26,916 bases of DNA, from NCBI GenBank assembly GCA_902630915.1, contig CACOWD010000008.1:1-26916 (forward strand). Direction: 5' to 3'. The notes beneath the pieces were generated by a model. That model made no database searches. It worked only from the letters and a program-made list of their open reading frames with translations, and was not told the DNA's origin. Position 1 is the first letter of the stretch. Each line of letters starts with the position of its first letter. Origin of the DNA: an uncultured Pelagibacteraceae bacterium. Its GTDB lineage: Bacteria; Pseudomonadota; Alphaproteobacteria; Pelagibacterales; Pelagibacteraceae. This document shows positions 17,535 through 26,715 of this stretch, one piece after another. A program made the translations under genes and the position numbers.

Positions 17535-18153
17535 CAATCTTTACTCCCTGATTGGATTTTACATCTTTAAGCTCAACAGCTGTTAAAGGGTTTCTAGTAA
17601 TTTGGTTTAAATAACTCTGTTTTTTTACTCCAATCCTCTCTCTAAATGTAAGAAGAATAGCTCCGATCATTGCTAAAAGAAGGACTATACCCGCTAATTG
17701 AAAATATAGTACATAATCAGTATACATAACCAAACCCAATTGGTGTGTATTTGAAATATCAGATATTATTAAAGAACTGCTAGACATCACATTTTCTTTA
17801 TATTTCCATCCACCTACAACAACTAGCAGTTCTAATAAAATCAAAACACTTACAATTAATCCAGTAGGTATGTGTGTTGATTTTTTGCCGATAAACCAAG
17901 ACTGTTTTTGTTCTGCAACGTTAAGCATCATTACAACAAATAAAAATAAGACTGCGACAGCTCCTACATAAACAATTAAAAGGATCATCCCTAAAAACTC
18001 CGCTCCAACCATAATGAATAAGCAGCCAACAGAAATAAAATCTAAAATTAAGAAGAATACTGAATTAATAGTACTTCTAGATGTAATTACCATCAAAGAG
18101 GAAAAAATTGCTATGACGGAAAAAAAATAAAAAAAAATTGAGTGAACAATCAT
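17527..18153 (-). CDS. nuoJ: NADH-quinone oxidoreductase subunit J
   Basis: This 208-residue membrane subunit of complex I has five predicted helices. The third one, [26 protein letters not shown], carries the conserved tyrosine and the pi-bulge region important for coupling. The C-terminal hydrophilic tail after helix 5 ([18 protein letters not shown]) is typical of alphaproteobacterial NuoJ. It abuts the nuoI stop without spacer and overlaps nuoK by 8 bases. Confidence 0.96.
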   Translation of the reverse strand: MIVHSIFFYFFSVIAIFSSLMVITSRSTINSVFFLILDFISVGCLFIMVGAEFLGMILLIVYVGAVAVLFLFVVMMLNVAEQKQSWFIGKKSTHIPTGLIVSVLILLELLVVVGGWKYKENVMSSSSLIISDISNTHQLGLVMYTDYVLYFQLAGIVLLLAMIGAILLTFRERIGVKKQSYLNQITRNPLTAVELKDVKSNQGVKIDD

Positions 18154-18639
18154 CTATCTATAAGGTTTATCAAGTTTGATATTTTTTGCTAAAACTGACT
18201 CCCATCTATCACCGTTATCCAAAAGTTTATCTTTATTATAGTAAAGTTCCTCTCTAGTCTCAGTAGCGAATTCAAAATTCGGACCTTGGACTATAGCATC
18301 AACTGGACAAGATTCTTGACATAAACCGCAGTATATACATTTCAACATATCAATGTCGTATTTTGTAGTTTTTCTACTACCGTCTGATCTTTCTGTTGAC
18401 TCAATTGTAATTGCTTGTGCAGGACAAACTGCTTCGCATAATTTACAAGCTATACACCTTTCTTCACCATTGGGGTATCTTCTCAAAGCATGTTCCCCTC
18501 TCATTCTGGGGCTGATTGGACCTTTTTCAAATGGGTAATTGATAGTCTTCGAAGTTCTAAATAACTCTTTTATTGCCATGTATAATCCAGAAATAAATTC
18601 TGTTAGAAAAATTGTTTTTAATATTCTAGTCAGGCTCAT
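18154..18639 (-). CDS. nuoI: NADH-quinone oxidoreductase subunit I (8Fe ferredoxin type)
   Basis: This 161-residue peripheral-arm subunit binds clusters N6a and N6b, which pass electrons from NuoG towards NuoB. Two CxxCxxCxxxCP motifs are complete: C62, C65, C68, C72 and C101, C104, C107, C111. The N-terminal amphipathic segment (about 7-28) anchors it at the membrane, and [18 protein letters not shown] is close to mitochondrial TYKY/NDUFS8, as expected for an alphaproteobacterium. The ATG at 18639 shares one base with the nuoH stop. Confidence 0.98.
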   Translation of the reverse strand: MSLTRILKTIFLTEFISGLYMAIKELFRTSKTINYPFEKGPISPRMRGEHALRRYPNGEERCIACKLCEAVCPAQAITIESTERSDGSRKTTKYDIDMLKCIYCGLCQESCPVDAIVQGPNFEFATETREELYYNKDKLLDNGDRWESVLAKNIKLDKPYR

Positions 18640-19646
18640 TAAAAATTTCCTTTAGGTAATTTATCAAAATAAAATAAGAAGCTAGCTGTTAAAACAAGAT
18701 ATATTAATGAGAAGGGTAAGAATATTTTCCATCCCAATCTCATAAGCTGGTCATATCTATATCGAGGGACAATTGCTTTTATAAGAGCGAACAATAAAAA
18801 TAAAAATAAAATTTTTATAATCATCCATAAAGGAGCAGGAATTATATTTAAAGGATAAATATCCAATATTGGTAGCCAGCCACCAAGAAAAAGTATTGAG
18901 ACCATCGCACACATCAAGAGAATGTTCGCGTATTCGCCAAGCCAAAACATTGCGTACATCATTCCTGAGTACTCTGTCTGATAACCTGCAACTAATTCTG
19001 CCTCTGCTTCTGGTAAGTCAAAAGGCGGTCTATTAGTTTCTGCTAAAGCAGATATAAAGAAAATTACAAACATTGGGAATAAAGGTATTACGTACCACAT
19101 CTCTTTTTGTGCTAAAACAATGTCTTTTAGATTTAAAGAGCCAACACACAACAGAACATTAATTATGATTATTCCAATTGACACTTCATACGAAACCATT
19201 TGAGCTGCTGATCGTATAGCTCCTAAAAAGGGGTATTTCGAATTAGAAGCCCATCCACCCATTATGATCCCATAAACACCTAATGAAGAAACTGCAAAAA
19301 GATATAAAACACCAACATTAATGTCTGACAGTACTAAATTCTCACTCATTGGAATAACTGCCCAAGCGACTAAAGCTAAAGTCATAGTCACAATTGGTGC
19401 TAGAATAAATACTACTTTGTTAGCACTAGCTGGAATAATAACTTCTTTAAAAATATATTTTAAAGCATCAGCTAAAGTCTGAAAAAGACCAAAAGGACCC
19501 ACAACGTTTGGGCCCCTTCTTTTTTGCACTAGTCCCCACACTCTTCTATCTAGCCAAACTATCATGGCCACAGAAACAAGAATTGGTACAAGCAAAAAGA
19601 TAATTTTATAAACTTCTTGACCTAAAATTTGAAGGTATTCAATCAT
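18639..19646 (-). CDS. nuoH: NADH-quinone oxidoreductase subunit H
   Basis: This 335-residue membrane subunit of complex I forms most of the quinone chamber together with NuoB and NuoD. Eight hydrophobic helices are seen. Conserved loops include the [23 protein letters not shown] region (the first cytoplasmic loop) and [29 protein letters not shown], whose glutamates sit at the entrance of the proton path. A final basic [13 protein letters not shown] segment precedes the last helix. Overlap with nuoG is 4 bases (ATGA). Confidence 0.98.
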   Translation of the reverse strand: MIEYLQILGQEVYKIIFLLVPILVSVAMIVWLDRRVWGLVQKRRGPNVVGPFGLFQTLADALKYIFKEVIIPASANKVVFILAPIVTMTLALVAWAVIPMSENLVLSDINVGVLYLFAVSSLGVYGIIMGGWASNSKYPFLGAIRSAAQMVSYEVSIGIIIINVLLCVGSLNLKDIVLAQKEMWYVIPLFPMFVIFFISALAETNRPPFDLPEAEAELVAGYQTEYSGMMYAMFWLGEYANILLMCAMVSILFLGGWLPILDIYPLNIIPAPLWMIIKILFLFLLFALIKAIVPRYRYDQLMRLGWKIFLPFSLIYLVLTASFLFYFDKLPKGNF

Positions 19647-21700
19647 AAATTATCTGTGCCTGTTTTTTTTGAATTCTGCTTAAGTTGACGACATTCACTC
19701 ATAGTCTTTGACGCTCTAGAGATAGAATTCGTATAATAATAATCTAATTCTTTAATATTTACGTCTTCGCTAATAAACTCTCTCGAAGTATCTTCAATTT
19801 CTATATCTTTAAAACTAGGTAAATTATTTATTTTCGTAAAATTTTGAATTAAATTTAAAACTTCTTTTCTCAATAATTCAAAATTAAATAGATTTTCTCT
19901 TTTTTCTAATTTTTTCAAAATTAAATTAAATATTCTCCAATCCTCTAATGCTTCTCCAATCGGATAAGAAGCTTTTTTACTCTCTTGGACTCTGCCTTCC
20001 AAATTTTCGTAAAGCCCATTTTGTTCTGTAAACGCAGCACTAGGTAAAACGATATCGGCTATTTCAGCCCCTCTGTCCCCATGACTCCCTTGATACACAA
20101 TAAATTCATTGTTTTTTTTGATCTCCAAATTATCTGACCCTAATAAATATAATAGTTTAAATTGATTTTTATCTAATTTTTCAAAAAAAGAATTTTTTTC
20201 TTCGTTTTCTTTTGATAAAATTTTCAGATCTATTAAACCTACTGTTGATGCATTTTGCGGCAAAAAGTTAAATGCATTCCAATTTTTATTTAAAAGATTA
20301 TTCTTTTTTAAAAATTTTTTAAATTCTTCAACAATGTATTTACCGCTTTTTAATTCTAATGCGGACTCACCTATAATTACTATTGGTTTTTTTGCAGAAG
20401 ATAATTTTTTAGAAAATTCAACTTCATTTTTGAGAATTTTACGTATATCATCAGTTTTTTTCCCTATTATTTTGTACTCGTAAGTTAGATCTCCTGGATC
20501 TCCCACTGAAAAAATTGGTATTTTTTTTTGAGCAAATGCTTTTCTTATTCTTGCATTTAACATAGTTGCCTCGTGTCTTGGATTTGTTCCAATAAGAAGT
20601 ATCAAATCGGATTCCTCTATACCTTTTATTGAAGAATTAAATATATAGTTGCTTTTATTAGAAGAATTTATATAAAAATATCTCTCTCTAAATTCTAGAT
20701 TACTACTTTTTAAAAAAGCGAAAAATTTTTTAAAACTTAGCGCGTTTTCCAAATTGACCATATCACCTATGTGACCAGCTATTTCATTTGAATTTAACGA
20801 TTTAATCTTTTCTACTAAAAGTGTAATAGCCTCGTCCCAAGTTGATTTTTGTAATTTGTTATCCTTTTTAATATAGGGAACATCCAATCTTTGTTTTAAT
20901 AAACCATCACAGGAATATCTAGTTTTGTCTGAAATCCATTCCTCATTAATATCATTATTGAGTCTTGGCAATATTCTTTTAACTTCCCAATTATATGTAT
21001 CAACTCTTATGTTTGACCCCACGGCATCCATTACATCAATACTCTCAGTTTTTTTTAATTCCCACGGTCGTGCTTCAAAAGCATAAGGTTTAGAGGTAAG
21101 AGCTCCTACAGGGCATAAGTCAATTACATTAGCTGATAGTTCAGACTCCATAGCTTTCTCCAAATAAGTCGTGATCTCCATATTTTCTCCTCTACCAATT
21201 GCTCCTATCTCTTGGATACCTGCTATCTCAGTTGCAAATCTTACACACCTAGTACAATGAATACATCTAGTCATTTGTGTTTTAATCAATGGACCCATGT
21301 ACTTTTCTTTTACTTGTCTTTTGTTTTCTATAAACCTAGACTTATCTACTCCATAATACATAGATTGATCTTGCAAATCACATTCTCCTCCTTGATCGCA
21401 TACTGGGCAATCTAAAGGATGATTAGCCAATAAAAATTCCATCACACCTTTTCTGGCTTTTTCCACAAACGCTGTATTTGTTTTTATGTTCATTCCTTCA
21501 GCTGCAGGCATTGCACATGATGCTATAGGCTTCGCAGATTTTTCTAGTTCGACTAGGCACATTCTGCAATTTCCAGCAATAGATAGTTTCTCATGATAAC
21601 AAAATCTAGGTATTTCAACGTCAGCAATTTCACAAGCTTGTAGCACAGTCATGCCTTTTTCAAATTCAATTTCCTTTCCATTAATAGTTATTTTAGGCAT
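19643..21700 (-). CDS. nuoG: NADH-quinone oxidoreductase subunit G
   Basis: This 685-residue 75-kDa-type subunit carries three clusters: N1b [2Fe-2S] ligated by C34, C45, C48 and C62; N5 [4Fe-4S] with H94, C98, C101 and C107; and N4 with C146, C149, C152 and C196. A molybdopterin-oxidoreductase-like domain follows from about residue 220. It has no visible cofactor ligand and its C-terminal part is diverged and Lys-rich, as expected for the structural role in complex I. The four-cysteine set of the extra N7 cluster, found in E. coli type NuoG, is not evident. The gene overlaps nuoF by 8 bases and nuoH by 4. Confidence 0.97.
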   Translation of the reverse strand: MPKITINGKEIEFEKGMTVLQACEIADVEIPRFCYHEKLSIAGNCRMCLVELEKSAKPIASCAMPAAEGMNIKTNTAFVEKARKGVMEFLLANHPLDCPVCDQGGECDLQDQSMYYGVDKSRFIENKRQVKEKYMGPLIKTQMTRCIHCTRCVRFATEIAGIQEIGAIGRGENMEITTYLEKAMESELSANVIDLCPVGALTSKPYAFEARPWELKKTESIDVMDAVGSNIRVDTYNWEVKRILPRLNNDINEEWISDKTRYSCDGLLKQRLDVPYIKKDNKLQKSTWDEAITLLVEKIKSLNSNEIAGHIGDMVNLENALSFKKFFAFLKSSNLEFRERYFYINSSNKSNYIFNSSIKGIEESDLILLIGTNPRHEATMLNARIRKAFAQKKIPIFSVGDPGDLTYEYKIIGKKTDDIRKILKNEVEFSKKLSSAKKPIVIIGESALELKSGKYIVEEFKKFLKKNNLLNKNWNAFNFLPQNASTVGLIDLKILSKENEEKNSFFEKLDKNQFKLLYLLGSDNLEIKKNNEFIVYQGSHGDRGAEIADIVLPSAAFTEQNGLYENLEGRVQESKKASYPIGEALEDWRIFNLILKKLEKRENLFNFELLRKEVLNLIQNFTKINNLPSFKDIEIEDTSREFISEDVNIKELDYYYTNSISRASKTMSECRQLKQNSKKTGTDNL

Positions 21701-23024
21701 TTTTATTCTCCAATAGATGTTGATCTACCAAATAAGGATTATTTGTTCTTTTTTTGATGAGTGGTTCTTCTCTGCAACGGCTTTCAATTTCTTCTCTAAA
21801 ATGTCTTAATAAACCTTGCACAGGCCAGGCAGATCCCTCACCAAAAGCACAAATTGTATGGCCCTCTATTTGCTTAGTAACATCAGACAGCAGATCTATA
21901 TCGCTAAAAGTAGCTTTTCTTTTTTCCACTCTATCAAGTATTCTCCACATCCATCCTGCTCCCTCTCTGCAAGGTGTACATTGACCACAACTCTCGTGCT
22001 TATAAAATCTCGCTATCCTAGCCATACACGATACTATGTCTTGATCTTTATTTATAACAACTACACCGGCAGTCCCTAATCCGCTTTTATTTTCTATTAA
22101 AGAATCAAAATCCATAGTGATCGTATCGCAGATTTTTTTTGGTAATAATGGCATTGATGAACCACCAGGAATGACTGCTTGTAAATTATCCCAGCCTCCA
22201 ATTACGCCTCCGGCATGTTTTTCAATTAATTCTTTAAGGGATATACCCATCTCCTCTTCAACATTGCAAGGTGAGTTTACATTTCCTGAAATACAAAAAA
22301 TTTTTGTTCCAGTATTTTTTGGTTTGCCAATCGATGCAAACCATTTTCCACCCCTTCTAAGTATTGTGGGAACCACTGCAATCGTCTCTACGTTATTTAC
22401 TATTGTAGGACATCCATATAAACCTACTAAAGCAGGAAATGGAGGTTTAAGTCTAGGTTGGCCTTTGTTTCCCTCAATACTTTCTAATAAAGCTGTCTCT
22501 TCTCCGCATATATATGCTCCCGCACCATAGTGAATATGAATGTCAAAATCCCATCCTGATCCACAAGCATTTTTTCCTAAAAATTTTTTTTCATATGCTT
22601 GATCAATAGCTTTTTGAAGTCTTTCACCTTCATTGAAATATTCCCCTCTAATATAAATGTAGCAAGTATGTGCATTTACTGCATAACCAGCAATAAGGCT
22701 TCCCTCAATTAATTTTTGAGGTTCAAACCTTAATATATCTCTATCTTTACAAGTGCCTGGCTCTGACTCATCCGCATTAATAACTAAATAATGAGGTCTT
22801 GAACCAAGTTCCTTGGGCGCAAAAGACCATTTAAGACCTGTGGAAAAACCAGCTCCACCTCTTCCCCTAAGTTCAGAAGTTTTTACCTCATTAATTATCC
22901 AATCTCTACCTTTTGAAATAATATTTTTTGTATCTTTCCAATCATCTCTTTGGGTAGCTTTTTCAATTTCCCAACCAAATTCATTGTAAAGATTTTTAAA
23001 AATTTTATCTTCTTTTTTAAGCAT
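21693..23024 (-). CDS. nuoF: NADH-quinone oxidoreductase subunit F (NADH- and FMN-binding)
   Basis: This 443-residue 51-kDa-type subunit accepts hydride from NADH. The glycine-rich nucleotide site [11 protein letters not shown] lies at 53-63, the FMN region around NADESEPG (83-90), and the [15 protein letters not shown] segment follows (171-185). Cluster N3 is ligated by C346, C349, C352 (ESCGQCTPC) and C392. Length matches alphaproteobacterial and mitochondrial homologues. It overlaps nuoE by 8 bases. Confidence 0.98.
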   Translation of the reverse strand: MLKKEDKIFKNLYNEFGWEIEKATQRDDWKDTKNIISKGRDWIINEVKTSELRGRGGAGFSTGLKWSFAPKELGSRPHYLVINADESEPGTCKDRDILRFEPQKLIEGSLIAGYAVNAHTCYIYIRGEYFNEGERLQKAIDQAYEKKFLGKNACGSGWDFDIHIHYGAGAYICGEETALLESIEGNKGQPRLKPPFPALVGLYGCPTIVNNVETIAVVPTILRRGGKWFASIGKPKNTGTKIFCISGNVNSPCNVEEEMGISLKELIEKHAGGVIGGWDNLQAVIPGGSSMPLLPKKICDTITMDFDSLIENKSGLGTAGVVVINKDQDIVSCMARIARFYKHESCGQCTPCREGAGWMWRILDRVEKRKATFSDIDLLSDVTKQIEGHTICAFGEGSAWPVQGLLRHFREEIESRCREEPLIKKRTNNPYLVDQHLLENKNA

Positions 23025-23622
23025 GTTTTGCTCCGTTAATAGAATCCTTTTTTTCAGGAGATGTATTTGAACGACCTCTATAAGAGCCAGGTTTTAAGGG
23101 TTTATCTTTAATTAAAGAGTCCAAAATTTGTATTGTGCTTTTTTCATCTAAATCTTCATAATAATCATTGTTGATTTGTATCATTGGAGCACTTACGCAA
23201 GCACCTAAACATTCTACCTCCATCCATGAACAGTTTCCGTTTTTAGAAACTTCGTTTTCATTAGGAGAAATTTTTTCTTTACATAATTTTACGATTTTAT
23301 CCGCTCCACGAATTAAACATGGTGTAGTAGTGCATACTTGAACAAAATGCTTACCCACGGGAGCTAAATTGTACATTGTATAAAAAGTTGCAACCTCATA
23401 GACTGAGATGTAAGGCATAGATAAAAAGTTAGCTATATATTTCATAGCTGCCAAAGGTATCCAATTATCATTTTGTCTTTGCGCTAAATAAAGGAATGGC
23501 ATGACAGCACTCTTCTTATTTTTTTCTGGATATCTTTTTAAAATCAGTTCAGCTTTTTTTAAATTTTCACTTGAAAATTCAAAATATTTTGGTTGATTAT
23601 CGTGAACTTTTTTCAAACTCAT
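23017..23622 (-). CDS. nuoE: NADH-quinone oxidoreductase subunit E
   Basis: This 201-residue 24-kDa-type thioredoxin-like subunit holds the N1a [2Fe-2S] cluster through C97, C102, C138 and C142 (VCTTTPC and ECLGAC). The N-terminal helical part contains [11 protein letters not shown] and the [11 protein letters not shown] segment typical of the family. A C-terminal tail with [12 protein letters not shown] resembles other alphaproteobacterial NuoE proteins. It overlaps nuoD by 4 bases. Confidence 0.97.
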   Translation of the reverse strand: MSLKKVHDNQPKYFEFSSENLKKAELILKRYPEKNKKSAVMPFLYLAQRQNDNWIPLAAMKYIANFLSMPYISVYEVATFYTMYNLAPVGKHFVQVCTTTPCLIRGADKIVKLCKEKISPNENEVSKNGNCSWMEVECLGACVSAPMIQINNDYYEDLDEKSTIQILDSLIKDKPLKPGSYRGRSNTSPEKKDSINGAKHA

Positions 23623-24794
23623 CTATCGACCTCTCCAAAGACGATATCAAGTGAACCAAGAACTGCTGGTACGTCTGCTAACATGTGGCCACGGATTAAA
23701 TAGTCCATTGCTTGTAAGTGAGAAAAACCTGGAGCTCTAATTTTACATCTATATGGCTTATTACTTCCGTCGGAAATTAAATAGACCCCAAATTCGCCTT
23801 TGGGTGCTTCAACTGCGGTATAAACATTTCCTTTAGGGACTCTATAGCCTTCAGTAAATAATTTAAAATGATGAATTAATGCTTCCATGGATTGTTTAAG
23901 ATCATCTCTATTTGGTGGTGAAATTTTATTGTCTATAGACTTAATCGGTCCTTTTGGAATTCTATCTATACACTGTAAAATAATTTTTACACTTTCTCTC
24001 ATTTCCTCAATTCTACATAAATAGCGATCGTAACAATCACCATTTTTCCCAACTGGTATTTTGAAATCTAAATCTTTATAAATTTCATAAGGTTGAGATC
24101 TTCTTAAATCCCAGGGTACACCTGATCCTCGTAACATTACCCCGGAAAAACTGTGATCAAGAGCTTCTTGCTTTGTAACAATACCTATTTCAACATTTCT
24201 TTGTTTGAAAATACGATTGTCAGTTAACAAGCCTTCTAAATCATCGATAATTTTTGGAAAAGATTTACAAAACTTTTCAATATCCTCTATCAATTTTAAA
24301 GGAATATCTTGATGTACCCCGCCTGTTCTGAAGTAGTTAGCGTGTAATCTAGAACCTGAAGCTCTTTCATAGAAAGTCATTAATGTTTCTCTTTCCTCAA
24401 AACCCCATAAGGAAGGTGTTAATGCACCAACATCTAAAGCTTGGGTAGTAACATTTAGTATATGGCTAAGAATTCTTCCAATTTCGCAAAAAATAACTCT
24501 AATATACTTTGCTCTAATAGGTACCTCAATCTTAAGTAATTTTTCAGAAGCTAAAGCAAAAGCGTGCTCTTGATTCATTGGGGCAACGTAATCTAGTCTA
24601 TCGAAGTATGGTAATGCTTGGGTGTAAGTTTTTTGTTCAATAAGTTTTTCTGTTCCTCTGTGAAGTAAACCAATATGAGGATCTGCCTTTTCAACAACTT
24701 CTCCATCTAATTCTAAAATAAGCCTCAGGACTCCATGCGCTGCTGGGTGCTGAGGTCCAAAGTTAAGATTTAATGATTTAGTTTTTTTTACCAT
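23619..24794 (-). CDS. nuoD: NADH-quinone oxidoreductase subunit D
   Basis: This 391-residue 49-kDa-type subunit builds the quinone site with NuoB. It shows GPQHPAAHG (13-21), whose histidine lines the quinone head-group pocket, and [39 protein letters not shown] and a C-terminal DIVFGEVDR ending, all as in alphaproteobacterial homologues. The ATG at 24794 lies inside the nuoC end (17-base overlap). NuoC and NuoD are separate here, unlike the fused NuoCD of E. coli. Confidence 0.98.
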   Translation of the reverse strand: MVKKTKSLNLNFGPQHPAAHGVLRLILELDGEVVEKADPHIGLLHRGTEKLIEQKTYTQALPYFDRLDYVAPMNQEHAFALASEKLLKIEVPIRAKYIRVIFCEIGRILSHILNVTTQALDVGALTPSLWGFEERETLMTFYERASGSRLHANYFRTGGVHQDIPLKLIEDIEKFCKSFPKIIDDLEGLLTDNRIFKQRNVEIGIVTKQEALDHSFSGVMLRGSGVPWDLRRSQPYEIYKDLDFKIPVGKNGDCYDRYLCRIEEMRESVKIILQCIDRIPKGPIKSIDNKISPPNRDDLKQSMEALIHHFKLFTEGYRVPKGNVYTAVEAPKGEFGVYLISDGSNKPYRCKIRAPGFSHLQAMDYLIRGHMLADVPAVLGSLDIVFGEVDR

Positions 24795-25392
24795 CTTGTC
24801 CTACTTTTTTTAATTCTTTAACATATTTTGTGCCTTCCCAAGGACTTTCAAAATCAAAATTTCTATAATTTTGTTCAAGTTTTACAGGTTCATAAATTAC
24901 TTTTTTTTCTTTCTCACTGTATCTAACTTCGTTGAATCCAGTTAAAGGAAAATCTTTTCTTAAAGGATGGCCTTTAAATCCGTAGTCAGTCAAAATTCTT
25001 CTAAGGTCAGGATGATTTTTAAACTTAATTCCATACATATCGAATACTTCTCTTTCCATCCAATTAGCTGAAGGAAAAATTTTTGTTATTGAATTAATAA
25101 CTTCATTTGAATTAAATTTAAGGAATATCTTTATTCTTAAATTATTTTCGTGGGATAATAGAAGATAAACTAGTTGGAAACGTTTTTCTTCATTAGGATA
25201 ATCTACGCCTACTAAATCAATTAATTGTCTAAATTTAAGTTTTTCGTTTGACTTAAGAAATTGTAAAACCTCAATTAAATCATTTTCGCTTATTTCAATG
25301 CTCAGTTCTTCATTAATAATCGAGGAGTTATGAATTTTACTTGATAATTCAGAACTAATTAATTTTTCAATTTTATTTAAATTTTCCAACAT
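24778..25392 (-). CDS. nuoC: NADH-quinone oxidoreductase subunit C
   Basis: This 30-kDa-type peripheral subunit contacts NuoD and NuoB. The start is set at ATG 25392 (204 residues, [11 protein letters not shown]...), 1 base after the nuoB stop. The frame stays open for another 38 codons upstream, but that stretch lies over the conserved C-terminus of nuoB and looks like nothing in the family. The protein has the [24 protein letters not shown] block and the [13 protein letters not shown] signature of complex I 30-kDa subunits. Length fits alphaproteobacterial NuoC, about 200 residues. It overlaps nuoD by 17 bases. Confidence 0.96.
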   Translation of the reverse strand: MLENLNKIEKLISSELSSKIHNSSIINEELSIEISENDLIEVLQFLKSNEKLKFRQLIDLVGVDYPNEEKRFQLVYLLLSHENNLRIKIFLKFNSNEVINSITKIFPSANWMEREVFDMYGIKFKNHPDLRRILTDYGFKGHPLRKDFPLTGFNEVRYSEKEKKVIYEPVKLEQNYRNFDFESPWEGTKYVKELKKVGQDGKKN

Positions 25393-25393
25393 T

Positions 25394-25930
25394 TTATCTT
25401 TGTATATTTCCTTCTCTTCTAATTTTTTTTTGTAATTGCAATATTCCATATAAAAGTGCCTCTGCAGAAGGAGGACATCCAGGTATATAAATATCGACAG
25501 GCACAATTTTATCGCAACCTCTTACAACTGAGTAAGAGTAGTGATAATAACCCCCGCCATTTGCACAGCTACCCATAGAAACTACATATCTCGGTTCTGG
25601 CATTTGATCGTAAACTTTCCTAAGTGCTGGAGCCATTTTATTTGTTAAAGTTCCAGCAACTATCATCACATCTGATTGTCTTGGTGACGCTCTAGGTGCT
25701 GCTCCAAATCTTTCTAAGTCATATCTTGGCATAGATGTTTGCATCATTTCTACTGCACAACATGCGAGTCCAAAAGTCATCCAATGCAAAGACCCAGTTC
25801 TAGCCCAATTAACCAAATTTTCAGATGAAGTTGTTATAAAACCTTTTTCAGCAAAATTTTTTGCCAAGTCCTTAAATTCTTCGGGTATCTGTTTCTCTTT
25901 TTTTGAAAATGAGTCTGATATCACTCCCAT
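25394..25930 (-). CDS. nuoB: NADH-quinone oxidoreductase subunit B
   Basis: This PSST-type subunit holds cluster N2, the last electron carrier before quinone. In the 178-residue form the ligands are C57, C58, C122 and C152 ([27 protein letters not shown]). I prefer ATG 25930 (MGVISDSF...) because GGAG lies 7 bases before it, a good Shine-Dalgarno distance. An in-frame ATG at 25951 would add seven residues (MEKRSFR) but has poorer spacing. With the shorter start the gene overlaps the nuoA end by 10 bases. The core from [15 protein letters not shown] to the C-terminus is highly conserved with mitochondrial NDUFS7. Confidence 0.96.
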   Translation of the reverse strand: MGVISDSFSKKEKQIPEEFKDLAKNFAEKGFITTSSENLVNWARTGSLHWMTFGLACCAVEMMQTSMPRYDLERFGAAPRASPRQSDVMIVAGTLTNKMAPALRKVYDQMPEPRYVVSMGSCANGGGYYHYSYSVVRGCDKIVPVDIYIPGCPPSAEALLYGILQLQKKIRREGNIQR

Positions 25931-26289
25931 TCTAAAGCTCCTTTTTTCCATTCATAAATAAATCCTATTGTTAAAATTGATAAAAATACCATCATTGACC
26001 AAAAACCAAGAGCTCCTATACTTCCTAATGAAATAGCCCATGGAAAAAGAAAGGCAATTTCGAGATCAAATATTATGAAAAGTATTGCTACCAAATAAAA
26101 TCTTACATCAAACTCCATTCTTGAGTCATCAAATGCTTCAAAACCACATTCATAGGCAGAAAGTTTTTCTGGGTCAGGGTTAGAGGGAGATGCTAAAAAG
26201 TTGGCAACAATAAACCCAATGCTTAAAAATAAAGCAATAAAGAGAAAAATTATTATTGAAAAATAGTCTGTTAAAAAATTATAAATCAT
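25921..26289 (-). CDS. nuoA: NADH-quinone oxidoreductase subunit A
   Basis: This 122-residue membrane subunit of complex I has three predicted helices, at about 9-31, 64-86 and 92-114. The loop between helices 1 and 2 includes [48 protein letters not shown], abbreviated here by its key points: the invariant ECGFE-type cysteine near residue 48 and the FDLE acidic motif in helix 2. It is the first gene of the nuo operon, with ATG at 26289 and only a weak ribosome-binding sequence (AAAAAGA). Confidence 0.97.
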   Translation of the reverse strand: MIYNFLTDYFSIIIFLFIALFLSIGFIVANFLASPSNPDPEKLSAYECGFEAFDDSRMEFDVRFYLVAILFIIFDLEIAFLFPWAISLGSIGALGFWSMMVFLSILTIGFIYEWKKGALEWE

Positions 26290-26307
26290 TCTTTTTATTA
26301 ATATCTA

Positions 26308-26328
26308 CCTTAATACCGTAGTTTAAGG
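26308..26328 (-). other. Small hairpin in the nuoA leader
   Basis: On the minus strand CCTTAA (26328-26323) and TTAAGG (26313-26308) form a perfect six-pair inverted repeat around a 9-base loop. It ends 18 bases before the nuoA ATG. It could be a leader-RNA hairpin or a protein-binding palindrome. The stem is short and partly AT, so function is uncertain. Confidence 0.35.
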
Positions 26329-26433
26329 ATTCTTATATTAATCTAAGTTCTTTATAGCATTTATTAACTAAGAGTACAGGACAGATGGAAGCATTTTTAT
26401 TGACCTATAAATGTTGATTTATAACTTTTTACA

Positions 26434-26448
26434 TGAAAATGATTATCA
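26434..26448. promoter_or_regulatory. Fur-box-like palindrome upstream of the nuo operon
   Basis: The minus strand reads TGATAATCATTTTCA. This matches the 7-1-7 Fur consensus TGATAATnATTATCA at all informative positions but one. It lies 145 bases before the nuoA start and 5 bases beyond the encoded CCA end of tRNA-Asp. The 164-base spacer 26290-26453 otherwise holds several TATA-like words but no promoter with both hexamers at a convincing distance. Control of nuo by an iron regulator is an inference. Confidence 0.4.
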
Positions 26449-26453
26449 ACTGG

Positions 26454-26531
26454 TGGCGGGAGTGACGGGACTCGAACCCGCGACCTCCTGCGTGACAGGC
26501 AGGCGCTCTAACCAAGCTGAGCTACACCCCC
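26454..26531 (-). tRNA. tRNA-Asp (anticodon GTC)
   Basis: The minus strand folds as a complete tRNA. The acceptor stem is GGGGGTG with CACTCCC (one G-U pair), the D-stem is GCTC/GAGC, the anticodon stem is CCTGC/GCAGG with loop CTGTCAC (anticodon GTC), and the T-arm is GCGGG-TTCGAGT-CCCGT. Discriminator G and an encoded CCA (26456-26454) follow. It lies 8 bases behind tRNA-Val and is probably cotranscribed with it. Confidence 0.97.
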
Positions 26532-26539
26532 TTATTTAA

Positions 26540-26615
26540 TGGTGGGCGGTAAAGGACTCGAACCTATGACCCTCTCGGTGTAAACGAGATGCTCTACCAA
26601 CTGAGCTAACCGCCC
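26540..26615 (-). tRNA. tRNA-Val (anticodon TAC)
   Basis: This is a complete cloverleaf on the minus strand. The acceptor is GGGCGGT with ACCGCCC, the D-stem is GCTC/GAGC, the anticodon stem is TCTCG/CGAGA with loop TTTACAC (anticodon TAC), and a TTCGAGT T-loop is present. Discriminator A and encoded CCA (26542-26540) follow. TAC can read all four valine codons when modified, which suits a small tRNA set. Confidence 0.97.
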
Positions 26616-26632
26616 TTATTAAATAAAATCGA

Positions 26633-26661
26633 GATATACAATAAAAACTTTATAAAGTAAA
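26633..26661 (-). promoter_or_regulatory. Probable promoter of the tRNA-Val/tRNA-Asp unit
   Basis: On the minus strand TTTACT (26661-26656) and TATATC (26638-26633) are separated by 17 bases, and the tRNA-Val 5' end lies 17 bases further on. The spacing is ideal for a sigma-70 promoter, although each hexamer matches consensus at only four of six positions. Transcription may read through into nuoA, since no terminator with a T-run is seen after tRNA-Asp. Confidence 0.5.
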
Positions 26662-26715
26662 AAAGTATTTAATTTGTAGTGTAAATTATATAAATAACAG
26701 TATTATTAATTGATT

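Noticed and set aside
17535..17537. TTG start for nuoK
   Set aside because: It adds one residue only; the adjacent ATG gives the conserved NuoK N-terminus.
22117..22530. 137-codon plus-strand open frame opposite nuoF
   Set aside because: It is antisense to a highly conserved coding region, its product resembles no family, and there is no ribosome-binding site. It is a shadow frame.
25393..25506. 38-codon upstream extension of nuoC
   Set aside because: It lies over the conserved C-terminal part of nuoB in another frame and shows no family similarity. The ATG at 25392 directly after the nuoB stop gives the normal NuoC length.
25931..25951. Longer nuoB start adding MEKRSFR
   Set aside because: Possible, but the ATG at 25930 has a well-spaced GGAG while the upstream one has a poorly spaced weak match. 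The extra residues are also explained by the nuoA frame being A/G-rich here.
26413..26450. GTTGAT/ATCAAC inverted repeat considered as a terminator after tRNA-Asp
   Set aside because: It has only six pairs, a 26-base loop and no T-run, so it is not a credible intrinsic terminator.
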